From: Sphingopyxis sp. PET50
Lineage (GTDB): Bacteria > Pseudomonadota > Alphaproteobacteria > Sphingomonadales > Sphingomonadaceae
NCBI RefSeq assembly: GCF_025244705.1
Contig: NZ_CP104207.1
Coordinates: forward strand, 2,852,001 to 2,916,000
Reading direction: 5' to 3'
Length of the DNA stretch: 64,000 nucleotides
Below the pieces are notes generated by a model. The model saw only the letters and a program-made list of their open reading frames with translations, ran no database searches and was not told where the DNA came from. Each line of letters opens with the position of its first letter. Within the stretch, counting starts at the first letter, position 1. The translations under genes were made by a program, and so were the position numbers. Of this stretch, positions 58,167 through 64,000 are shown piece by piece.

Positions 58167-60224
58167 ATGGCAGACATGACCGCGACTGTCGGACGGCCTC
58201 CGGTTGTCGTCCACTTCGGCGAGAACACGGCGGAAGCGATCCGGCAGCGTCAGTTGATCGAGGCGATGCTCGAAGACGAGGGCATCAACGACGTCGCCGA
58301 AAACATCGAGAACATCAACGCGGTTGCGGACAGTATCGCCGACGTGGGCGCCGTTGCCGATGATCTGAGTGGAGCGAACACGATTGGGGCAATCGCCCCC
58401 AACATCGCTGATGTCGCTATCGTCGGCGGCAATATCGACAACGTTATCGCCGCCGCGGGCGCAGTGGACGACATGGCCGCGATCGTGCCCGCGCTCCCCG
58501 ACATCGCCGAGGTCGCCGCAACGAGCGGATTGGCGCATCCCTTCGACCTCGTTCCCAACGAGCAGAAACCCGCTGCCTTCCGGTTTTTGAGCGACGATAA
58601 ATTCTCTCTGGGGACAATATACAATGACGGCTCTTGGAACCTGACGCTCGACGAGGCGAGCGGCGCTTATCTACAGGTGAAAGCCATGGTCGAGGCGGCG
58701 GGCTTCGTGGATGCCCATCCCTTCGACCGTCCATCGGCGGGAGGTTCGGTCGAAGGCAGTCCGCAGCCTAGCGTCACCGGTCTGATGATCCGCTCAGCGG
58801 ACGGCAAGGCGCTGTTCGGCGTCGATGGCACGGGCGCCTTCTACATCGGATCCTATGATCGGCGTATTGCTGCCGCTGTGACTTTTGCTGAAAGCGCCAG
58901 CGCCAAACCGACGCTTCCGCTGGTACGCGAGGAAAGCGACCAGATCGTCGCCTATTATGGTTCATCGACCGAAATTCTGACTGATGAGGGTAATAATCGC
59001 TCGCCGTCGATAGTCGGTAATGAGATACTGTTTTTCTCGGATCGGTTTCGTGGTGCACTCGCGCCCTATCGCATGAACCTCGACGGCAGCGACCAACGGG
59101 CCCTTCTGCGCGACGTGACGATGTTCGCCTTTGGGCAGCAGGGCCAGTCGAACAGCCGATCACCTGTCTCGTCCCCCGCGATCACGACGACGCCTCCGCA
59201 TCCGGGCGTCGCGCTGATGCTCAGCGGCGGGCCGGTTTTCTCGGGCGCGACCAGTTCGCCATCGGCAGTGTTCACCGACCTTCAATCGGACAACAGCGTC
59301 GAGACGGTGGCGCCATCCTATGTCGCGTCGATCGTCGATCAGCAGGCCGCCGACTATCCCGAGCAAAAGTTTGTTGCCTTCGGCAACGGCAACCCCGGGA
59401 TAGACTATGCTGGGCTCAAGAAGGGGACCGCCGCCTATAACGATATCCTCGCCCAGACGGCCCGGATTGTCGCTCTCGGCGGCAATGTCGTAGTTCCCGG
59501 CTTCGTCATTCTCCACGGCGAGGCGGACGCGACGAGCACGACCTATGACCTGATGCTGACCGAATGGCAGAGCGATACCGAAACCGACGTGCAGGCGATC
59601 ACAGGGCAGAAGGAGCCGGTCTATTTCTTCGTAACGCAGATCGCGGCGGGAACGGTATCGGGGCTACGCTCGCGCTTGGGGCAACTCAAGGCTTCGGTGA
59701 ATAATGACAAAATCGTCTTGGTCGGTCCCGACTATATCTTCGAATATGTCGACGATCTGCACTTCACGCCCGATGGGAACCGGCTGAAGGGCGAGTACAT
59801 CGAAAAGGCGATCCGCGCCGTGATCTTCGAGGGGCGCGACTGGCGCGGCGTCAGTCCGCGCAGTTTCATGCTCGGTTCGGATTACGTGGACGTTCGTTTC
59901 TGGGTGCCGGTTGAGCCGCTGGTTCTCGATACGGCGCTCTGCACTGATCCGGGAAATTACGGATTCACCTATTCCGACGCGGCAGGGCGGACGATCAGCA
60001 GCGTTGCGGTCCAGTCGTCCGATACTATCCGCGTCACCCTATCCGGGGCCATCGGGGCGACTGCGATCCTTAGCTACGCCTACGACAACAGGACCGACAC
60101 CCACAGCGGCCCGACTGACGGGGCGCGCGGTTGCCTCCGCGACAGCGACCCCGCGCTCTCGCGCTGGGACGGAACGACGCACCTCTACAATGCGGGTGCG
60201 ATTTTCAGCCAGGCTTTGAATTGA
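58167..60224 (+). CDS. Tail spike with SGNH/sialate-esterase-like domain
   Basis: 685 aa. The N-terminal 130 residues are a repeated I-A-x-V/I-A collar (DVAENIENINAVADSIADVGAVADDL), as in tail-fibre stalks. From about residue 310 an SGNH-like hydrolase: FAFGQQGQSNSR (block with Ser of G-Q-S-N), FVILHGEADAT (H-G-E-A-D) and YVDDLHFTPDGNRL (catalytic D-x-x-H), as in carbohydrate esterase CE6/sialate O-acetylesterase. The C-terminus is beta-rich. Predicted to bind and deacetylate a host surface polysaccharide. Confidence 0.8.
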   Translation: MADMTATVGRPPVVVHFGENTAEAIRQRQLIEAMLEDEGINDVAENIENINAVADSIADVGAVADDLSGANTIGAIAPNIADVAIVGGNIDNVIAAAGAVDDMAAIVPALPDIAEVAATSGLAHPFDLVPNEQKPAAFRFLSDDKFSLGTIYNDGSWNLTLDEASGAYLQVKAMVEAAGFVDAHPFDRPSAGGSVEGSPQPSVTGLMIRSADGKALFGVDGTGAFYIGSYDRRIAAAVTFAESASAKPTLPLVREESDQIVAYYGSSTEILTDEGNNRSPSIVGNEILFFSDRFRGALAPYRMNLDGSDQRALLRDVTMFAFGQQGQSNSRSPVSSPAITTTPPHPGVALMLSGGPVFSGATSSPSAVFTDLQSDNSVETVAPSYVASIVDQQAADYPEQKFVAFGNGNPGIDYAGLKKGTAAYNDILAQTARIVALGGNVVVPGFVILHGEADATSTTYDLMLTEWQSDTETDVQAITGQKEPVYFFVTQIAAGTVSGLRSRLGQLKASVNNDKIVLVGPDYIFEYVDDLHFTPDGNRLKGEYIEKAIRAVIFEGRDWRGVSPRSFMLGSDYVDVRFWVPVEPLVLDTALCTDPGNYGFTYSDAAGRTISSVAVQSSDTIRVTLSGAIGATAILSYAYDNRTDTHSGPTDGARGCLRDSDPALSRWDGTTHLYNAGAIFSQALN

Positions 60225-60237
60225 GGAAGGTCGAACA

Positions 60238-61008
60238 ATGACGCGCATCTTTACCTCCGACCAGGACGCCACTGGCGACCTCCCAGCCTTCGAGACACTG
60301 GCGAGTTATCGCTCGGCGATCGGCGCGCTCACTGGCTTGCGGGCGTGGTACAGCCCGTGGTCGCCGGACGATCGGATCGACGTCTCGACCAAGATATCGC
60401 AGCTCGACGACCTCAGCGGGAACGGTTTTCATCTGGTGCAGGCCACCGACGCCAATCGCCCGCTGATCGGCGAAAATGCGTTCGGCGCAATCAACGGGAC
60501 CGACCGCGACGGCATGGATACGAGTGGCGCGTCAGCTCTCTATCTCGAAACCGTCGGCAATGTGTTCGATGGCACCGGCGACTGGACCTACGCGGTTCTC
60601 TGCAAGCCAGAATCGACGGCGGGCTGCGTTATCAGCAGCACAGGCACCCAGATCATCAACCAGAATAGCGCAACGAACCTGCGAATGAACGGCACTCAAC
60701 TGAGCGTCACCAGCCCTACGAGTATCCAGAACAAAATATGCAAGATACTCGCGACCCACAGCTTTCCCGGCGCGGGCAATGTCAGCCTTTGGATGGAGGT
60801 CAACGGCGTCACCGGCACGGCGACGCCCGCAGGGTCTGGATCGGTGCCGGGCACGAACCATCTACGCGTCGGCATTCACACCACGCCCTCCACGGGCCTG
60901 TTCGATGCAATCTATGGCGACATCATCATCATTAAGGGCATCGCCGACGCCGACGACCTGCAACTCATCCGTGACTATTTCAGCTTCCTGTACGACCTGC
61001 GCTCATGA
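60238..61008 (+). CDS. Second tail fibre/spike with LamG-like fold
   Basis: 256 aa. ALTGLRAWYSPWSPDD ... QLDDLSGNGFHLVQATDANRPLI and WTYAVLCKPESTAGCVI follow the LamG/concanavalin-type pattern of receptor-binding domains, ending in YFSFLYDLRS. Possibly a partner or alternative adhesin of the spike. Confidence 0.68.
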   Translation: MTRIFTSDQDATGDLPAFETLASYRSAIGALTGLRAWYSPWSPDDRIDVSTKISQLDDLSGNGFHLVQATDANRPLIGENAFGAINGTDRDGMDTSGASALYLETVGNVFDGTGDWTYAVLCKPESTAGCVISSTGTQIINQNSATNLRMNGTQLSVTSPTSIQNKICKILATHSFPGAGNVSLWMEVNGVTGTATPAGSGSVPGTNHLRVGIHTTPSTGLFDAIYGDIIIIKGIADADDLQLIRDYFSFLYDLRS

Positions 61009-61016
61009 CCGCGGGT

Positions 61017-61157
61017 CTAGATTTCAGGATCGCCGATCCATTGCGGCTGATCGGGCCAGATGAAGGCAGCGGCAACGGAAGCTACCACAAAAGCCAGCGC
61101 GATAAGGCACGCGACGATGGCCGCCAGTCTGTACGTTTGAGAGGGCTCTTTGGTCAC
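61017..61157 (-). CDS. Small antisense membrane protein
   Basis: 46 aa from GTG 61157 (a TTG further upstream is possible). KEPSQTYRLAAIVACLIALAFVVASVAAAFIWPDQPQWIGDPEI is a clean single-span protein on the strand opposite to the late genes, in the gap between fibre and lysis genes. The plus-strand frame here (61005-61223) is Arg/Asp-rich and less convincing. Confidence 0.42.
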   Translation of the reverse strand: MTKEPSQTYRLAAIVACLIALAFVVASVAAAFIWPDQPQWIGDPEI

Positions 61158-61222
61158 CGCAGGACCGTGCCACAATTCGGCGGGGCCAGTCAATTCGACG
61201 TGGTCGGCATGGGGATCGTGTG

Positions 61223-61330
61223 ATGTCCGCCCTCCCCTCCATTCTCGGCTGGCTGGCCGCGCTCGTCGCCACGGCAGTGATGCTGCTCATTCTTTGGTTC
61301 AACACCGGTCCCGGAGGAGGTGAGACATGA
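61223..61330 (+). CDS. Small single-span membrane protein (lysis region)
   Basis: 35 aa (LPSILGWLAALVATAVMLLILWFNTGPGGGE). Hydrophobic, stop overlaps the next start; GGAGGAGG at its end serves the next gene. Could be a holin-like or regulator peptide. Confidence 0.5.
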   Translation: MSALPSILGWLAALVATAVMLLILWFNTGPGGGET

Positions 61331-61527
61331 CGCCAGAAGTAATCACCGCCTTCGGACAGTTTGGCCCGCTTGGCCTGATGATCGCCTATCTCGTCTGGCG
61401 TGAAAAGGACGTGTCGGCAAAGCGGCGCGAGGCCGATGTTGCGCGCGCGGCGGCCGATATCGAATTGGCGAAGTCGCTCTCGGCCCTGACCGTGACGATC
61501 CAGCATCTCGACCAGAGGCTGAAATGA
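61327..61527 (+). CDS. Small membrane protein with coiled-coil tail
   Basis: 66 aa. TM segment (FGQFGPLGLMIAYLVW) then a helical tail (AKRREADVARAAADIELAKSLSALTVTIQHLDQRL). Size and layout resemble phage holin-associated proteins. Overlaps both neighbours. Confidence 0.52.
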   Translation: MTPEVITAFGQFGPLGLMIAYLVWREKDVSAKRREADVARAAADIELAKSLSALTVTIQHLDQRLK

Positions 61528-61721
61528 GCGCCGACGTCAACATCGCGGCCATCCATGCCGTGCGCGACGCCGCGACCGCGCTGACACTCGCCTGCGCCGA
61601 GATCGTGGGTCCGGTTTCGATGGCAATTTCGCTCCCCGGTGTGCGGTCGCTCGGCGAGCCGGTGCCGCCAGCGATGAGGCGCCAAGTGCGCAAAATTCAA
61701 GACAAGGAACGGAACCGATGA
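61524..61721 (+). CDS. Small hypothetical lysis-region protein
   Basis: 65 aa (VNIAAIHAVRDAATALTLACAEIVGPVSMAISLPGV). Helical, ATGA overlaps both sides. Function unknown. Confidence 0.5.
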   Translation: MSADVNIAAIHAVRDAATALTLACAEIVGPVSMAISLPGVRSLGEPVPPAMRRQVRKIQDKERNR

Positions 61722-62287
61722 ACCGAGCAGAATTTTTCGCGTCGATCCGCCCGCGCATCGGGCCTTTCACGCAAAAGCAGGTCGCAGGGATCGAGCGCGT
61801 CCTGAATGCCGCAGCGGGTGCGCCGCTGTCGCATCAGGCTTACATCCTCGCCACGCCTTGGCACGAGACGAACAAGACCATGGAGCCGGTGCGCGAAGCC
61901 TATTGGCTGTCCGAGGAATGGCGCAGGAAACACCTCCGCTACTACCCTTGGTACGGGCGCGGCGACGTGCAACTGACGTGGGAGGACAACTACCGCCGTG
62001 CGGACGCCGCCTGCGCCGCTGTCGGCCTCTGCAAGCCGGGTGAGATACTGGCGAACCCCGACAAGGTGATGGAGCCTGAAATTTCCGCCTTCATCATGCG
62101 CAAGGGCATGGAGGGCGGCTGGTTCACCGGCGTGAAGCTGTCCGACGTATTGCCGATGAAGGGCGTCGCCACCCGCAAGCAGTATATGGACGCGCGGACG
62201 ATCATCAACGGTCGCGACAAGGCCGATCTGATCGAGGACTATGCGCAGGTTTTTGAGCGCGGTCTGCGCGCGGGCGGGCTGTCGTGA
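61718..62287 (+). CDS. GH19-type endolysin
   Basis: 189 aa. QVAGIERVLNAA, ATPWHETNKTMEPVREAYW (catalytic Glu), PWYGRGDVQLTWEDNYRRA (the Y-x-G-R-G motif) and NGRDKADLIEDYAQVFERGL are a chitinase-like GH19 lysozyme, common in phages of this group. Cuts peptidoglycan at lysis. No signal peptide, so it needs a holin. Confidence 0.88.
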   Translation: MNRAEFFASIRPRIGPFTQKQVAGIERVLNAAAGAPLSHQAYILATPWHETNKTMEPVREAYWLSEEWRRKHLRYYPWYGRGDVQLTWEDNYRRADAACAAVGLCKPGEILANPDKVMEPEISAFIMRKGMEGGWFTGVKLSDVLPMKGVATRKQYMDARTIINGRDKADLIEDYAQVFERGLRAGGLS

Positions 62288-62535
62288 CCCGCAAGTGCAT
62301 CCCCCTCACCGACCACGGCAGCGAGATCGCTCTGCTCGGCATCATCGCCCTTGGCGTGATGATCCTCGCTGGCATGGCGATCGCGGCCGACAAGGCGGGT
62401 GAGGCATCGGCGTGGACCGCTGTCCTGATGGCGATCATCGGCGCGATCAAGGAGCGGTGGCAGAGCCGCAGCATCGACCGCATGGGTGACCAGCTTGCCG
62501 CGGCTCCTCCGCCGACCAAGGACGGGGAAAACTGA
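62284..62535 (+). CDS. Holin-like membrane protein
   Basis: 83 aa from GTG 62284. Two hydrophobic stretches (IALLGIIALGVMILAGMAIAA and SAWTAVLMAIIGAI) and a charged tail. Position right after endolysin and before spanins fits a holin. Confidence 0.62.
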   Translation: MTRKCIPLTDHGSEIALLGIIALGVMILAGMAIAADKAGEASAWTAVLMAIIGAIKERWQSRSIDRMGDQLAAAPPPTKDGEN

Positions 62536-62909
62536 TGGGCGCCATCCTCTACACCGTCCTTGGCCTCCTGTCGGGTCTCAGGGACGCCCTGAGCGCCGCT
62601 GGGCGCTATCTGACCGCAAACCCTACCCGGATAGCCTTCGCCCTCCTGACGGCCCTGTGCGCCTTCCTGAGCTGGCGCCTGTCAACCGTGGACGCGAGCC
62701 GCGACGCATGGCGGACCAAGGCGCAGGGTTATGAGGCCGCAGCCAAGGCCCTTGTGGAAGCGAACGCGGCGGCGAGCGCGGCGGGAATCGCTGCGGCCGG
62801 ACAGACGAAGAAGGATATCGACGATGGCAACGAACGTGCGCGGGCCGCTGCTGCTGGCAGTGACGATCCTCTCGGCTCCGCTTTTGGCGAGCTGCGCAAA
62901 GGACGTTGA
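62535..62909 (+). CDS. Inner-membrane spanin (Rz-like)
   Basis: 124 aa. A signal anchor (RIAFALLTALCAFLSWRL) is followed by a periplasmic Ala-rich coiled coil (DAWRTKAQGYEAAAKALVEANAAASAAG). The o-spanin gene starts inside it in another frame, the usual Rz/Rz1 nesting. Confidence 0.75.
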   Translation: MGAILYTVLGLLSGLRDALSAAGRYLTANPTRIAFALLTALCAFLSWRLSTVDASRDAWRTKAQGYEAAAKALVEANAAASAAGIAAAGQTKKDIDDGNERARAAAAGSDDPLGSAFGELRKGR

Positions 62910-63103
62910 GCTTGCCCCGACTAAGCCATGCGGCTGAATTGCTGACGTGCGCGGACGAGCCTGAGGCTCCTGTCCTTCCCCTGCCCGGCATCGAGCGCGA
63001 CAAGCTTGTGCTGGATTACCTGCTCGGGATGCGGGCGGCTTGGGGTGACTGCCGAGCGAAGGTCGATGGCGTCAGGGCTTGGGCTGAAGCCCTGCCTGAC
63101 TAG
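62824..63103 (+). pseudogene. Outer-membrane spanin (Rz1-like lipoprotein), frame-split
   Basis: From ATG 62824 a lipoprotein signal LLLAVTILSAPLLASCAKD (lipobox L-A-S-C) leads to KPCG and a stop at 62937, 37 aa. The expected C-terminal part (AELLTCADEPEAPVLPLPGI ... DCRAKVDGVRAWAEAL) is in the next frame to 63103. Dropping one base near 62928 unites them. The 37-residue form alone might still act, since some Rz1 proteins are very short. Confidence 0.58.
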
Positions 63104-63201
63104 CGGCATCCCGTGACCACACCACCCGCAACTCGGGCGGCTTTCGATTCCGCCTTTGCCGATCTCGATCATATCGGTGACGTCAACGAAATGATCATCG
63201 G

Positions 63202-63244
63202 GGTAGTGGGTCAGTTTGAAATCTTCTCGCGCTTTTTATGGGAC
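63202..63244 (-). mobile_element. Solo end of an IS1-family-type element
   Basis: GGTAGTGGGTCAGTTTGAAA matches the 23-bp end of the 31486-34801 element at nearly all positions, and the next 20 bases (GCGCTTTTTATGGGACC) match the transposase 3' end there; in reverse they encode HKKREKISN and a stop, like the KKRKS end of that transposase. The rest of the element is missing. Confidence 0.62.
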
Positions 63245-63325
63245 CTATATACCTAGCTAGCCGCGCTCCCGGCGCCTCCCTTGCCACCTGACTCGAAAGG
63301 GGCCATATAGGGAACGGAGAAAGAT

Positions 63326-63817
63326 ATGCCCGCTGACTATGATCGCGCCAAAAGGGCCGCTCGCGACCTGTTGGCGAAATACAAAATCACGAAAGCCCCC
63401 ATCGACCCTGAGGCCATCGCTCAGGCGGAGGGCATCGACGTTGTTTACGCCACGTTTAACGGCCAGATTGGCGATCAGGTCGCCGGATATTCCGAGCCGA
63501 TGAACGGCCGTATCGTGATTAATCGCGATCTACATACCAACCGAAAGACATACACGATTGCCCATGAGCTTGGGCACCACATGCTGCATAAGGATTATCT
63601 GGACGACGAAGGCGCTTATCAGGTTTTCCCACGCATGCAGTCTTATGACGGGACACCCAAGCCGCCGGAAGAGCAGGAGGCAGACGCCTTCGCTGCTGCG
63701 CTGTTGGTGCCGCTTGATTTGCTGAGAAAATACGTCGATTTTGCCAGCCCATCTGAACTTTCCCGTATGTTCCTGGTGTCGAGGGAAGTCATTTTGAATC
63801 GGATGAAGTGGCTGTAA
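63326..63817 (+). CDS. ImmA/IrrE-type metallopeptidase
   Basis: 163 aa. YTIAHELGHHMLHKD is the H-E-x-x-H zinc motif, and EEQEADAFAAALLVP carries the third ligand, as in ImmA/IrrE. The N-terminal part (AKYKITKAPIDPEAIAQAEGIDVVYA) is also typical. In ICEBs1 and some phages ImmA cleaves a short HTH repressor. The repressor here (19736-20071) lacks its own protease, so this is a candidate partner, though encoded at the far end. A 70-bp leader with GGGAACGGAGAAAG precedes it. Confidence 0.82.
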   Translation: MPADYDRAKRAARDLLAKYKITKAPIDPEAIAQAEGIDVVYATFNGQIGDQVAGYSEPMNGRIVINRDLHTNRKTYTIAHELGHHMLHKDYLDDEGAYQVFPRMQSYDGTPKPPEEQEADAFAAALLVPLDLLRKYVDFASPSELSRMFLVSREVILNRMKWL

Positions 63818-64000
63818 ATTGAACGCGCCGACCCGAACTCAAGGCACAGGGCGCTCAATCCCAACGCCAAGGTCGAGAACGCCTTGTCGGGGGGTGGCCG
63901 GAGTTAGAGCCGTTCCTGCACTCATCCTATTGTTATCCTTAGAAAAAGGGGGGCCGGAGTTATCATAGCCTTTGCGACCTTTTTCTGGCTAGCTAAGTAT
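63818..64000. other. Non-coding right end of the window
   Basis: 183 bp with no gene. A short direct repeat (GGCCGGAGTTA at 63896-63906 and 63951-63961, each after a G run) is present. No match to the tRNA-Cys region or to 7205-7353 was found, so the right attachment site is not identified. Confidence 0.4.

Noticed and set aside
63113..63256. 47-codon plus frame before the ImmA/IrrE-type gene
   Set aside because: Its second half is the solo IS1-type end, so the frame is a chance fusion or a truncated remnant.

Overview
The window is GC-rich alphaproteobacterial DNA, most like a sphingomonad (an inference from codon use, gene families and the P4-type and phage integrases; no rRNA or host core gene is present to confirm it). 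It holds two mobile regions that meet at one tRNA-Cys gene, plus three insertion-sequence-type elements.

1-7130 (minus strand) is the integrase end of an integrative, probably conjugative, element: a P4-type integrase abutting the 3' end of tRNA-Cys, a membrane protein, an AlpA-like regulator, a ribbon-helix-helix protein and a TraD/VirD4-type coupling protein. An IS3-family element (715-2237) cuts off the coupling protein and joins it to an Rhs-repeat fragment.

7354 to about 63.8 kb is a long-tailed (siphovirus-type) HK97/lambda-like prophage. The leftward early operon (19151 down to 7354) carries two repeat-rich proteins, a RecE-like exonuclease and RecT annealase (with a homing endonuclease between them), a DUF5131 protein, a HerA-like ATPase, an excisionase and an integrase. 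A lambda-like switch lies at 19.2-20.4 kb: a short CI-type repressor, a Cro-type protein and five 17-bp palindromes of the form GTTCC-N7-GGAAC, spaced 34 bp apart in a left pair and a right triplet. The rightward early operon (20.2-31.4 kb) encodes GIY-YIG and MT-A70 enzymes, a RuvC-like resolvase, a DUF1376 protein, a Toprim/helicase primase and many tightly overlapping small genes. The late operon (35.0-63.1 kb) runs packaging HNH, TerS, TerL, protease, capsid, then a cassette of methyltransferases, a PRTase-HAD fusion and glycosyltransferases, then portal, head-tail connectors, tail tube, G/GT chaperones with a GGGAAAC slippery site, tape measure, tail tip, spike with an SGNH-esterase-like domain, GH19 endolysin and spanins. 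An ImmA/IrrE-type protease lies at the right end.

The most unusual feature is 31486-34801: a 3.3-kb transposon inside the prophage with an IS1-family-type transposase, perfect 23-bp inverted repeats and an 8-bp target duplication. It carries a probable toxin-antitoxin pair, a NYN-domain protein and two small unknown genes, and it interrupts a phage gene whose frame is restored when the element is removed in silico. A degenerate solo end of a related element sits at 63202-63244.

Several genes (Rhs fragment, the gene at 23.2 kb, the primase zinc domain, tail tip, o-spanin) are each broken by a one-base frame change in the same direction. This could be decay, sequence error or, in some cases, recoding. 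The right attachment site of the prophage was not found and may lie beyond the window.
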